A DNA stretch of 64,000 nucleotides. Origin: Spinacia oleracea (lineage: Eukaryota > Streptophyta > Magnoliopsida > Caryophyllales > Amaranthaceae). The notes beneath the pieces are model-generated. The model made no database searches. It saw nothing but the letters and a program-made list of their open reading frames with translations, and was not told the DNA's origin. Each line of letters starts with the position of its first letter. Position 1 is the stretch's first letter. The position numbers were made by a program, and so were the translations under genes. Where the stretch lies: assembly GCF_020520425.1 (NCBI RefSeq), contig NC_079492.1, positions 68,129,671 through 68,193,670 of the forward strand, given 5' to 3'. This document shows positions 33,462 to 45,517 of the stretch, piece after piece.

Positions 33462-35322
33462 AGCGTAGAATGGCTGACCGGTTTAGATTGCATGTTAAGG
33501 GAGGTGACAGTGGAAGTGGGAATGGAAGTTTGTGACGTAGTTGAACTGATCGGTATGGCAAGCCTGATGGTGGGTTTGACTCTAACTTGATTTCAGAATG
33601 ATTAGTGATTTCACTTTTAATGGTGATCACCTTCTAATAGGAATCATAGTTTTACCGATAACACAATCTATATTCCCCTTATTTTACAGGTGAAAAGGCG
33701 GTGATGTGATTAACATCGTATTCTATGTATCTGCTATTGCTGTATTTTAGGTCATGGAACAATTAATTCATTCATTATAGATGATATCCTTGTGGCTAAT
33801 TTGCAGAATGGACGATGGGGTGGGCATGGTACTTCAAAGAATAAGATCGGCAGCCGTGGAGAAGACAAGGTTATAATATTTTAGCCCTTTAGTTATTGGT
33901 CATAGTTGTTTATTAGTATTTGTATGTTTGTGTTGTGGTTGATTGATTGCTCAAGTCTTGTTTCACAGGTTGTGCAAGTTCCTGTTTCTACTGCTATCTA
34001 TTTTGTGGAGAGTGAAATCCCTTCAATAGTGGAGAAGTCATCTTCTGTGATTCACCCTTGGGATCTTCCAGGTATTTTTACTTCTGATCTCCTTGCATCT
34101 GATCAGCTATCCACTTTTAGTTTGTGGGAGCCGGATATGGTTAGGTTGAGGAAAAGTGTTTAAACCAACAACAATTTAGTGAGATCATCATGCATCATTA
34201 GATCTGATACAATGTAAGCTCCTGATAAGAGAAGGTTTTTTCTCACTTGTTTAAGTGAATTGCATCTGCAGCATGGTACACTTCACATACTTGATTCCTT
34301 TCCCTTCAGCTTCTTGTAAGACTGTCCATTCTTTGTGATGTGTGGCAAACACCATACCTCATCATCCAAAGACGTATTTTCTTTCTTTTGATAAGCTGAA
34401 TGAGCAAATTAACTTACTCAGCAGCTACAAAGGATACAGAAGACAAGACGAGAGACCAAATCCAAGTAAACACAAAGACAAGACACCAAATTTTGCTCCC
34501 TTCCAAACACATAAAGGTGAGATACACTTACACTCACCACGACGTTCTTTCACCTCGAAAGCTTCACTTATTCTCTCGCTTATTATTTTGTCGTCCAGTT
34601 TATGTGTTGGTTTTATCTGCTCACTGAATACTTTGTAGTCAAAACCCAAAGACTTGTCTATTTTGTTCTCATCTCATCCCTTTACAATCTTATATAGAGA
34701 CCAATCTTAAGCTATATACTATAATCCAAGATTTCAGCATAACATATTTTCTTAACATAGGTTTATTTTAATACCCTATTGCAATTTTTTTGTGTTTTAA
34801 ATAATATACTTTGTATTCATATTATTTTTTAGTGTTTGATAAGTTTGAATTATAAAATTCTTCTATTCCACTTCCTCTCCTCACTTGCGCTATCTCTGGT
34901 GTTTCTTCTTCTTCTTCTTCTTATATCAGTAGTCCGACTTCATTGCACTAAATTGTATTTTGTCAAATTTGACTAAGTTTGCGCTTGTAGCTAGCTTCTA
35001 ATCACTTAATTAATGGTTTAACTCAATTTTCTATTAAACTGTGTTAGCTCAATGCGCAATATATGATTAAGATTATTATCAGACTGTAAAAATTATATAT
35101 TTGATATAGTTCGGAGAATTTCTTTCTTTTCAAACAAATACTAACTATGCATTTGCTTAAATAATAGTACTAATTATTTTTACTTATTTACAGTTTTCTC
35201 AAGAAACTTATTCATCGGAAAATGTGGATGAGGTTAGAGACGTGTGGGTCGAGTATTTTCTCAAGCAAGATGAAGACGAAGACGAAGAAAACAAAGATGT
35301 TGGTATGGAAATAACTCCATGA
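33462..35322 (+). pseudogene. Multi-exon gene-like cargo in the CACTA element, unrecognised
   Basis: Four exon-like pieces with plant splice borders. 33462-33570 holds ATG 33470, M-A-D-R-F-R-L-H-V-K-G-G, then an in-frame TGA. 33807-33869 (TTTGCAG|...AAG|GTTATA) encodes 21 codons rich in Gly and Lys. 33969-34071 (TTTCACAG|...CCAG|GTATTT) encodes V-V-Q-V-P-V-S-T-A-I-Y-F-V-E-S. 35194-35322 (TTTACAG|...) encodes an acidic C-terminus with Q-D-E-D-E-D-E-E-N-K and ends in TGA. The last two do not join in phase, so an exon between them is missing or unseen. It could be a captured host gene or a decayed TnpA-like gene of the element. I recognise no family. Confidence 0.35.
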
Positions 35323-35689
35323 GTTTCGATTCCAGTTATTGGTAAATTGGTGTGAATGATTAGATTTTAGAACCTTTTGTTTTACGTTTTTGGAAATTAT
35401 GATGTCAAGCTTTTACGTTTATGGAAACTACAGTTAATGTAAAACTTTTGCGTTTTGAACATTATTTATTGGAAATATATTTTTGGTAATAATATGGATT
35501 ATTATGGAATTGTTAATGAATTAATACGAAATGGTATAGCAGCAGGTGTAAGTTACAAGTTTAACACGACTTCTGAATGCAGCAGGTGTAAACACGTTTA
35601 ACAGCAGGTTTAAAGTTTAATAGCATCAGGTTTAAGTAAACTACAGGTTTATACCTGCTATTATCTAATGTGTTTTTAAAAAATATAAA

Positions 35690-36070
35690 TGAAAAAAGAC
35701 CCGTTATGTATAAAAAGAGCTCTCTAGTTATAATACTAAAAAATTTCAAAGAGACCCCATATCTCAGATATGGGGTCTTAATTTCGTGAATAAAAAAATT
35801 AAAGAAATTCAAAGAGACCCCCTATCTTACCTATGGGGTCTGAATATTTTTAACAAAAAGATCCCATATCTCTAAAAAGGGGTCTCTTTCCCCTCTAAAA
35901 TATTTTTGACAAACTTTATATAAGAGACCCCTTTTCTTACGTAAGGGGTCTCTAGCTTTTAACAAACAGACCCCCTCTAGGAGAGGGGGTCTCTTTTAAA
36001 AAGAGACCCCCCATCTAGAGACCCCCTTTAAGGAGGTCTCTTCGGCTATTTTGGACGGGTCTCTTTGCCC
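35690..36070. repeat. CACTA right subterminal repeats
   Basis: A dense run of perfect hairpins such as GACCCCATATC...GATATGGGGTC, GAGACCCCTTTT...AAGGGGTCTC and GACCCCCTC...GAGGGGGTC. The core here is ACCCC rather than the ACCCGTT of the left side. Confidence 0.85.
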
Positions 36071-36088
36071 ATTTTTGTAGTAGTGTTT

Positions 36089-38200
36089 CTTTTATTTTTG
36101 GGTGTCAAGATAACTACAGATCATGTTGTATATACCCTCTATAGACCATCAAAGTTCTTTAATATTACTACTAGGTATAGTAACTTGCATAATAGTTTTG
36201 TCCTAATGAATCTTGAGTCTCTAAATGGGAGATTTTATGGAAGTCAAGATCACGCATTCAGCTTGCATTAATGTTAACACGAAATGATGAACTCAAGGAA
36301 ATAAGCAAAATAAACCTTACCGATTTTTTGACATGATAATCTTTATACACATTGGTGTATTATGTCTGGAATTTAGTTTTTGGTTTAATTTCTAGCCTTT
36401 ATAAGAACGTATGAGCATGCACAGTGCAACTTTTTTAGAGGAAAAGGGACAAAAAATGTTTGGTCCTTAGTTCCTGCTACTCTGCTAGTATCATGATTCA
36501 AAACACAAAGTTGTTGCTAATATTTTTAGTCTGATGAATACATATGCAATGAATAAGGTTATCATTTATAATTATTCTCCGCAATTCTCCTTGGATGCTT
36601 CTATATTGATATAATGGTTTTCCTTATTAACAGGTGTTGGGTATGCTTATCAACTTCCACAAAAGATATATGCAAAACAGTTGGCACAAGCTATAATGCT
36701 GGTAAGTCTAACTTCCAATCATAATGTGCATGCTAAAGCTTCACATCCATCCTAGTGAAAATATTTATGTATTGTCATTATACTGAATGGAACTTCATTC
36801 TTTAGTGAGTCTCATCTGCAACCATCACTAATTCACTACTACCAGAAGTATTGACCGGTAAAGTCCAAACATCCTCATTTCCATTTAGTTATGGAATGTC
36901 TTTTGAATCTGTGATATGCAGTTTGATATTTTCCTGTTACAAGGAAAAGGAATTTAGTACACAGTTTAGAAGCAGGAGGATTAGGGAGGTGGTCTATGCA
37001 ATTCTAGCTCATAGGACAGGTTATTATCGCCTTACATAAGTCCATCCTACATGTAAAAATCACGACTCCAACTGTGTCTTGGAATCAGATTCTAATATTC
37101 AATATAATAAACAGGGAATATATATTCATATGTACGTTCAAATCAAGAATACGAACCAAATTCATCCTTAATTTATAAACCTACTAGATCCACTAATTGG
37201 TATTCTCTCCGCTCTGTAAATTAATTTGCTTCAAACCCAAATATCACATTGTTAAGGAGAATAAATAAGTAGAGATCGATAAAATAGTAGGTATAGAGGA
37301 AAAACTACCAAATAAGGTATGGAGCAAATAAAATGAGACGGATCAAAAAGTAAAATGGAGGAAATAGATAAAATAATTGCCGGTTTTTTGTTCTCTATAT
37401 TTGTTAGTCGCAAGCATGGTTTTGAAATTGGGTGCTAATAACAGTATCAGGTCCTGTGATTTATTTTGTTTAGTTGTTTACTTATTATTGATATTTTCCT
37501 TAGAATAAGATCTGAGATTTTTTAATTGTTTGATAAATTGTGTTGTTGCGTGTGTTATTAGGTTTTATGGGTTTTTGATGATTTTGTTATGAGCGTATTG
37601 AGTTGTTTATTTGAATTGACTACATTACTGTAGCTTAAGTTTCCAGGCTTTATGTATAAAACGGTATTACTGGAGTCTAATTTTGTCTCTTAGATATAAG
37701 AATGCATGGATACTTGATTATGTAGGTAATGTATTTTATTCATCTGATTTCTGTGTGCAGCAGCAAGGAAATTGGAGTGGATTCAATCGACCTGCATTTA
37801 AATGAGGGTCCGTCCAGAAAATATTTTCATAAAGGGCCGACGATTTATTTGATCTTTGTGGGAAGTTGCACCTGCAGGGAAATAAATCCTAATGCACCTA
37901 ATGCTAGAGCAATACACAACATCAACTATACGAGAGAAAAAATGGAAATTTTGCTGGAAAGTTGGAATCCTCATTATTTTGCTATTTATTAAATTTGTCA
38001 TTTAGTTTAATTCCTTTATACAAATATCTACCCCCAAAAACGTCAACGTTATTATTGTTGCAATTTTCTAGTCCATTACATATGAATTTTTAAGCTTGAT
38101 GACAAACGTAAATCGTAATAAATGAACAATGGCATTAATTCTACCTTGTGGATATCGTAATCTAACAAATCAGGTCGGACCTTCAATAAATTATTAAATT
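36089..38200 (+). other. Duplicated gene-like block, copy A (third part)
   Basis: Contains the CTAAATGGGAGATTTTATGGAAGTCAAGATC word (36215), an AACAGGTGTTGGGTATGCTTATC exon-like border (36632; matches 44656), and AAGGAAAAGGAATTTAGTAC (36942; matches 45213). A decayed Stowaway-like stretch lies at 37200-37390 (CTCTCCGCTCTGTAAATTAA...) with kin at 41105-41270. A frame at 37729-37992 (87 codons, minus-strand shadow present) ends the block, with a plausible exon border at TGTGTGCAG 37760. Product not recognised. Confidence 0.35.
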
Positions 38201-39312
38201 TTGAATATCGTTTTGGCTATTACACTGATATGCATGAATTTTTTTGAGTTGATATTCACAAAATTTCGAACATAAATTTGTAGAAATTCCCAAGAAAACG
38301 GTTTTGTTTATATGAAGATTAGTTTTGAGAAAGTTTTTCTTAATGTTAAAATCTCGATTATTTATTAAAAGCTTGATAGAGCAATTGAATGTAACTCATT
38401 CAATACATCTAATTTTCCTATAATTAGACACCATGTATACTTGCATGTGTGTGTGTGTTGTTGATAAAAAAAACACCCGGAAACATATTCTATCGTTTTA
38501 CGACCAAGCAAGACTCACCTTTTCGAGTTTAGAGTGTGGTTCTTCCTCACTCTCAAAGGGGGCGAAGGACATAAGTTAAGATAAAGAATGTGGACTCGTC
38601 TTTTAAGTTTTTCACCTTTTGGAACCTTCACTTTTGTTTCACCCTTTCGAACCTCAACTTCACTTTCCGGCAAGTTAACTTACCGTTAACCACAACGTAA
38701 ATAATAAAAGTAAAAAAGTGTTAGTATGAATCAGATCACTACATGAAATGATTTTTCAAGCCAAAAGTGTTGCACTATGTCTTTCAGTCCAAGATTTCTA
38801 TCCCATGAAATGCATTTTTAAGCAGAAATTATAATTACAAACAAAAGGGAAAATAAGCAGAAAACAAAACTAGAACAATAGTTTAACAACCCCGGTATTC
38901 GGCGCATACTCTGGTGCCCTAATTGATAAGGAACTTGGGTCTTTCCTGTACTACTAGTCGATGACAGACCCCTAACATATATTATCCTACAATAACTAGA
39001 AACTGATTCTTAACGGCTTTAATTTCTTTGAGAATTTGATTTTCTTAATCTTATTGCATTTCGGATATATATAGATGAGTTAAGATAAAGAATGAGTGAC
39101 ACGTGAAAGAGATTCATTGGCTCTTTGTTTATTACACCACAAATGATACGTTTATGTGTAAGGACTAACCTTTTAATCATGAGAACTATCTTTTAACCAT
39201 GAGACTAAACTTTCAGATTAATTAGTTAATTTTGACCGCAATATATATACTTTACGGGTCCTCAACTATAAAAAAAAAAAAAATTAAATCCTTTAACGGT
39301 GAAAAAATTACA
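38201..39312. other. Intergenic, no gene seen
   Basis: AT-rich. A (GT)6 run near 38445 and a CTCTCAAAGGGGGCGAAGG purine-rich stretch near 38550 are present, but no structure that I can support. Confidence 0.4.
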
Positions 39313-39532
39313 AAGATGATGCTCATTCTTTATCTTTAACTCCATATTCCCTGATCAAAGCCGAGTTGACCCGTATTGAGTTCATTTTGCCCGATCCCAA
39401 CGCCATTCTTCTTACCTACGCAAGATGAGGCTCATTCTATATCTTTAACTCCATATTCCCTGATCAAAGCCAAGTTGACCCGTATTGAGTTCATTTTGCC
39501 CGATCCCAACGCCATTCTTCTTACTACGCAAA
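39313..39532. repeat. 109-bp tandem duplication
   Basis: Two nearly identical units beginning AAGATGATGCTCATTC and AAGATGAGGCTCATTC and ending CGCCATTCTTCTTAC(C)TACGCAA. Only a handful of differences, so the duplication is recent. The frame at 39376-39579 is a product of this repeat. Confidence 0.92.
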
Positions 39533-40554
39533 AAAAAAAGAAAGAAAAAAATAGGGCATCAGTTACTGACTTACTGTAATCAGCCGAGAGTCGCCTAATT
39601 AACAGCATTTTACTGAAAGAGAACAAGATGAAGATCAAAAAAGCTAGGGCATCAACTTCTCGCCTAAATCATCCCTTAAAATTAGAGGTAGAATATTCTT
39701 CCTTTGGTTCATCGATTTTCAAACTTCTCAAGGTTTTAAGTTGTCAAGATTTGATTTTTACGCTAATTTTTGAGTTGTGAAAAAATGTGAGTTCTGCTAA
39801 ATATACCCAATTATTGAATGGAAATCTTTAAGCAAAATATTCAGGTTAAGTTGATATTACATGAACAACATAATCTGTTGATTTACCCAGTAGTTGAAGA
39901 ATTTTAAGCATCAATTTGAGTTGTTAATTATGTGAAATGAGTTGTATGTCTGAGAAATCAACCCTCCAAAGAATTTAATTGAAGAAATTTTCAGGAGATT
40001 TCAATAGTTTGAAAGATGAGTGATACTAGCATATTACAATCGGTGTTCAGCACATTTAGTGAAAGTTGCATATTTATACCTTAAAATTTGCATAAGATGA
40101 GTCATGATTTTATTAGCTTTTGGAAATTTGGGTGCTCAGTTAGTCAGTAGTTTGGTATTTGCCAAAATCGCCGGTTATTTGTAATCTGTCTATGTATCAA
40201 CCCTTTTTTGTGTGAGTTTGGGGAGATATTGCTTGTTAGATTTTTGTTTCGGCGGAATTTAGCAACTCAGTTTTTATCCTTCATGAGACTCTAGAAGCAT
40301 GCATTAGTAGGGTTATTTCCTATTAGCATTCATGATATAGAATGCAAAGTGGTTGGTCCATCTTTTAGCCAAATGAATAACCCTGCAACTAATAATTATC
40401 CTATCAATTTAGATATTATAACTATATGTATTGCAGTTCTCCTTGATGCATCTATGTTGATCTGTCTAATAATGGATGTATCGGCTTTATAAAAAGGTGT
40501 TAGCTATCCTTACAAAATTCATCTTGAGAGTAAGGTTTGAGGAGGAAGTCTTGG

Positions 40555-40752
40555 CCTCAAGTGGCTTGTGTCCATATGGACACAAGTGGCTCGTATTGGT
40601 ACCCTTTAATTTGGCATTGGTACTAAGACTAGTATGGTATTGGTGTACCAATACATTGCTAAGAAGTGCCAATACAAATTATTTGTTTTTTTGGTACTAA
40701 AAATAGTTGTATTGGGGTCACTTGTGTCCATATGAACACAAGCCACTTGAGG
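40555..40752. mobile_element. MITE with 37-bp palindromic TIRs (198 bp)
   Basis: Starts CCTCAAGTGGCTTGTGTCC and ends with its complement, one mismatch in about 35 bp. Each TIR itself contains the palindrome TTGTGTCCATATGGACACAA. The interior also has inverted GGTACC / GTACCAATAC repeats. No clear target duplication. Confidence 0.85.
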
Positions 40753-41549
40753 TTTAGCATTCCTCAAGGTTTGAGATACAATGACACAAGTATATCTTGT
40801 TGGAAAATGGTCCACATGGTAAGTTAATAACCAGGGGAGAATGGGAAATATTCTTCCATGTATGCACATCAAGGTGTAATTTTATTTACCTTTTAAGTTT
40901 TAACGTATAAGAATATGGAAACTAAATTGAACAAGTAATGCAAATAGGATAACAAATCCAAAACTGAGAGACATAAGGAGGCTAATACTATCCGCCCACT
41001 AGCTTTCACCCCTCATTGTCAGTGTATACCCTTAGTTTAATATGAAGTAGATGTTAATACGTTATAGTTTAATGGTTAAAGCTGGGGCATTTGATATCCC
41101 AATTTGATATCTGTGTCTCTTTACTCTGAACCGGAGAACATTGTTGTTAAGGATGATGAATAAGTGGAGAGAAACTAGTAGATGGTTGGGTGTAGGGCTC
41201 AACTGTAGAGAAAAAGTTATGAATCAAATTAAGTGACATGGACCAAAAAGAAAAATGGCCTAAATAAATAGGCAGATCGAAGAGGGGCTTAAGAGTTAAG
41301 ACTTAGGTTTAACACCCATCTTTATCAGCGAAAAGTTGAAAACTAAAGACGCTATCCTCAACATATTTTTTTGGGTGCCACAAGGGGGATGAAATTACAA
41401 ATGGGGACTTCTTTAAGGAATAAAAGGTGCTTCTGAACTGTGCCAAAATTATTTCAACTTAAGCCCTAAAAAGAGTCTCAAAAAGGTCGAATTGAATAAC
41501 CCTATGATCTTTTCATCTTTATCTACCAAATCAGGGGACATAAGTCATA

Positions 41550-41960
41550 ACCTTCCATTAATGCATATCAAGATTTGATTTGTCTCCTTTTACAAATGGG
41601 AACATCAAGATTCAAGAGTTTTCCTGAGCAACTAATATTTAAAAACAATTTGATTAAAAAAAAGAGCCTAACCCGAGTTACCAGGCTTTATATAAAGAGT
41701 CTTGATCCCTGCCTAATCAGGAGAGATATCCTTCCTTTAATGCATATCAACGTTTGATTTATTTCCTTTTACAAATAGGAACATCAAGATTTTTTTGAAC
41801 AAATGATGTTCAAAATACCAGTTAGATGAAAAAGGCCTAATCCTAGTTCTCTATCATCTTTTTATCTTTATTTACCAAATTAAGGGAGATATAACTTCTG
41901 TTGATTCATATCAAGGTTTGATTTATTTCCTTTTACAAATGGGAACATCAAGATTTTGTT
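41550..41960. repeat. Three diverged ~170-bp tandem repeats
   Basis: ATGCATATCAAGATTTGATTTGTCTCC, then CTTTTACAAATGGGAACATC, start near 41561, 41740 and 41902. Each is followed by AAGATTT and a GCCTAATCC-type segment. A single related unit lies at 58900-59100 and another trace near 40866. Confidence 0.7.
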
Positions 41961-42689
41961 TCAACACTAATTTTATGGGAACATTGAATCTCAACCTTTT
42001 ATTATTGTTGACTCATCTGAAGTTCTGAACCATTGATTACGATGACTTTATATTACTAAAAATGTAATTTTTTTATTAAAAAGTAAACTCCCCATTATCC
42101 TCCCAAGTTCAATTTTATTATTCTGGTATTTTCTCTGTTAATCACCTTTCTTCTTGTAAATAGTCGTTGCTCATCCTTTACCAAAAACATTGAATGCTCC
42201 ATAGATCTATTTCCACGTTTCTTCATCTTAAACAAAACCATAAACTTAGTAAATTGAAATCTGAATACTCCTTCTCTTTGGAAATTCGAAATTTCAAGTG
42301 AATTGAAAACTGAATATTCCTTCTCATACACCCACCGGTTTCAAGATGCTTCAAATGAGTCTTCTCCGTCGACCATAATAAACCCTTGTAATGATGTGTT
42401 CATTTTCATGCAATTGTTCCATTGATAATCTATCACAGGTTACCGTGCATGAGAATGTCTAGATGCAGTTGAAGGTGACCTGTGGTTGTCCCTCATATAT
42501 CACAGGTTACTCCTGTTATTATCACCATTTATTGTTGAATTTTCCAGGCAAATCATAAATGTTTATATAAAGATTAATTTTGAACAAGTTCAGACAGTCT
42601 CTATATGTATAAAGAGTTTCAGATCCCTTGTTCTGCAAGCAATCAGAAGTGTTTAATGAAGAAGAAAAGGATATTAGTCATTCTCCAGT

Positions 42690-43025
42690 CGAAACCACGG
42701 AGTGACAACAACCATCTACCAAAGTCGTGGACATCAAAACCGTCGAAATGTAAATGTTCATACAAAAGCTAGGAGGGAGGTGAAACACCCTAGTTACATT
42801 CAACTCCGAATATGCATTTCTACAATGCTTCGACAGAGCATCAGCTAGACTATTGTCTTCACACGTGGAGTATACAACATTACAACCTCCACCTGTTGTA
42901 ACTGCTTCAGTAGCTCCCTGCAATCAGATAGGATAGTAACATATTTGTTAGGGGTTGCCGTATCCTGTGGATAAGAGCAATTGCATTCTGACAGTCGGAG
43001 TAAAGAGTGATACTGGTAGACCCTC
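42690..43025 (-). pseudogene. RNase H-domain fragment of a LINE-type element
   Basis: Minus strand. From 43025 a frame reads I-T-L-Y-S-D-C-Q-N-A-I-A-L-I, the D-S/C-x-x-A-I core of the RNase H-like domain found at the end of plant LINE pol and related plant proteins. After a frame change near 42905 it continues with E-D-N-S-L-A-D-A-L-S-K-H, the A-D-x-L-A/S motif bearing the last catalytic Asp. No zinc-binding RT region precedes it, so it is a short, frame-broken remnant. Confidence 0.6.
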
Positions 43026-43433
43026 CTTAATGCCTATAGGACATATAGGTTATCACAAATCATATCTTGTAAACCATTTATTATTGTTGTTAAAGGTTGT
43101 AGACGTGTAACTAGCATGATAGATTTCTATTTCAATAACTTTTGGTGCCCAATTGAGTCTAGGGTCTCTAAATGGAGATTTTGCGAAGCCAAGATCATGC
43201 GTTTTGCTAGTTTATTAATGTCAATAGCTTTGTATTAGGTCACATATATCTCAAATCTTGTGTAATGAAATGTTATTAGTGGTCTTGTAATTTTATCAAT
43301 GTTTTCATTACTTTGTAGATTATAGTCTTTTATTTCATCTTTGTCTCCTCATTCGCTTATTAAAGTAATATAGTTATTTTTGTATAGTTCTTGCAACCTT
43401 TTTATATGTTTCTCTTTGTTTGCAATTGCATAG

Positions 43434-43565
43434 GTGATTTCGGAGCTAGACATCAAGAGCAGGAAAGCAGCGTTGTGCGTGCGCATGACACCGCTCGCAC
43501 AGGCATATGTCATGTGCACGCACAAGATAATAGTTTTGGATTACTGTATTTGTTTCGTGCTCTGA
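43434..43565 (+). pseudogene. Exon-like segment in copy B, product unknown
   Basis: Follows a good acceptor (GCAATTGCATAG). One frame is open for 43 codons from V-I-S-E-L-D-I-K-S-R-K-A-A-L to a TGA. Composition is far less AT-biased than the flanks, with several CpG and GTGCG words, as expected of a former coding exon. No family recognised. The alternative frame 43391-43603 is a weaker reading. Confidence 0.3.
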
Positions 43566-44810
43566 TATGGGATACTTCTCGGCTATCTCAACTTATATCC
43601 TAGAATAGATTACAAGATGGAATAAGTTATGAATCCTATATGGTGTATAAGGTATTCGTTCTTCTAGGACACGTCATCTTTGTCTTCAATTTATTAGTAT
43701 AAATGAACAGCAACACCAGCCTAATTATTGCTTTGCAAATTATGGAATTCAACAGAAACACAAGGTTCAAGTAATATTCAATTATTCTTCTAAACCAAAT
43801 ATGTGGAGCTGACATCTTTTTGCCGTCCATATTGCAGTACATATTGGAGGTATGACCTTGAATTCCATATTCCTCTCTAGTCAACTTATACCAATTAGTT
43901 TGATTCATATTGTTGATTTACATTTTCCTTCTGCTTGTTGAAGATTGATATTTCTAGATTCTAAAATCTGATGTTAATGGCAATTTACGGTTTTATTGTT
44001 TTCACGTGGAAGTAGTGCAGGATATTACTTTTTCAAAGTACATTGAAATTTTCCTTGTTTGGTTGGCCTGAGTATTAATTATTAAGCTCGAACATGATCA
44101 CATTGAGTGATATTGTCCGTAGGTAGGCATCTATGTCCTTTCCAAGCTATAAGCTGCTTGAATTTTGTTGAGAAAAGTAAGAACCGTGATGTTATTATAT
44201 CCATAACTTAGGTTGCATTCTATTCGCTTGTTTTTCATTTATCTGAACTTAATTAAACTTATTTTAGTTGTAGATTGAACTTGGGGGACCTTTATTCTAT
44301 AACATATTTTATCTAAACTTAACTGAATCTATATGAACATATTTTCGTGGAAATTATGTGAACAAACAATGAAAAGCCATTCTTAGGTTTGAGAAAATCT
44401 GGAATATTCTGGGTTCTGGAAGCATGCATTAGGTAGGGCTGATTAGTTATTTTAGAAGGACGGAAATAGTTTGGTCCCTTTTTCCTGTTAGCAGTCATGA
44501 TATGAAATGTAAGGTGCTGATTGGTCTGCTCTTGAGTCAAATGAATAACTCTTCATTGAATAAACAGCCTATCGATTTATATCTTATAACTGTAGTTGCA
44601 CTTCTCCATGGATGCTTCTATATTTTTCTAATGGTCAATGCATCTATCTAAATAACAGGCGTTGGGTATGCTTATTAGCTACGACAAAAGATGTTTGCAA
44701 CCAGTCAAATCGTAATGGTAGTAAGTCTCACTTTCAAGTTTCTATAATAGCCTCCAAGCTAATGTTTAGCGTCTCTCCTGGGGAATAATTATGTATTCCG
44801 CTGACTCTTA

Positions 44811-45209
44811 GGGCATGCTTGGATTGAGGGTAATACATTAAGGGGTAATAAAAGTCAAACTAAAAAATATAAGGTAATTGAAGGTGATGATGAGAAGATG
44901 AAGTGGTGGCAAAGAAAATAAGCTAGGGTTGGAAAGAAGAAAATAAAAGAAAAGGGGGAACAAATACCCTTATTATGGAGGGAATATTTACCCACCTCCC
45001 ACTAGGGTGATTATTACCCTCATTTGGGGGTAATAACTCCCTCCCTTCCTCCCTTCTCCTCACAACACCACCACTACCACAACTTCTCATCACAATACCA
45101 CCACACCATCCTCCTTGCAACCACCTCAATTCACCTTCATTGGCCTTTTATTAAGGTGGTTTGACTTTTATTACCCCCATAACCCATTACACCCAATCCA
45201 AGCATGCCC
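44811..45209. mobile_element. Tourist-like (PIF/Harbinger) MITE, 399 bp
   Basis: Ends GGGCATGCTTGGATTG and CAATCCAAGCATGCCC, with further inverted GGGTAATA / TATTACCC and GTCAAAC / GTTTGAC words. TTA target duplication on both sides (44808-44810, 45210-45212). The flank AAGGAAAAGGAATTTAGTAC is found uninterrupted in copy A at 36942, an empty-site comparison. Confidence 0.9.
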
Positions 45210-45212
45210 TTA

Positions 45213-45517
45213 TAAGGAAAAGGAATTTAGTACAAAGCCCATGAATCATAAAATAGAAGGCATAGAAAACATAGATGCATAATATCAAGGAAAAAATGTA
45301 TCAGAATAAAAAACGGGATAAAATGAAAATACTTGAATAATAGGAGAAAAAGGGGATTAATGGACAGAGAAAGGAATTAAAGAACGTAAAAAGTTTGAGA
45401 GGATGAACACTTGACTCGAACTTAGGACCTTCATTAAAAACAATGGGTAAAAATTTATATTTATCGTAAAAATAATGGGTAAAAAAATTTCTACTAAAAT
45501 GGTAAAGGTAGGTCATT
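45213..45517. other. Intergenic remainder of copy B
   Basis: Begins with the block word AAGGAAAAGGAATTTAGTAC, then A-rich DNA. No gene. Confidence 0.4.

Larger units (their letters stand above)
30666..36085. mobile_element. Non-autonomous CACTA (En/Spm) transposon, 5.4 kb
   Basis: Terminal inverted repeats CACTACTACAAAAATGGGCA...and ...TGCCCATTTTTGTAGTAGTG are identical over at least 27 bp, and both continue into AAGAGACCC. A 3-bp target duplication TTT lies on both sides (30663-30665, 36086-36088). Subterminal regions (30690-31030 and 35690-36070) are packed with AAGAGACCC / GGGTCTCTT repeats in both orientations, binding sites of the TnpA type. No TnpD/transposase domain is visible, so movement would need help. 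The interior looks like a spliced gene (see 33462-35322). Confidence 0.9.
39610..44810 (+). other. Duplicated gene-like block, copy B
   Basis: Begins with a short exon-like ATG frame (39628, M-K-I-K-K-A-R-A-S-T-S-R-L-N-H-P-L-K-L-E, then GTAGAA). It matches the start of copy D at 62066-62122 (R-L-N-H-P-L-R-I-Q, then GTAGC). It goes on with GAGAAATCAACCCTCC (39952), GGAAAGATGAGTGATACTA-like (40010), the GCATTCATGATATAGAATGCAAAG word (40330), GAGTCTAGGGTCTCTAAATGG (43155) and GGCGTTGGGTATGCTTATTAG (44658). No continuous reading frame joins the exon-like parts, and several differ by frameshift between copies. It may be a decayed gene family or a low-copy repeat. Confidence 0.45.

Noticed and set aside
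39376..39579. 67-codon frame repeated in part
   Set aside because: Product of the 109-bp tandem duplication; no codon or domain support.
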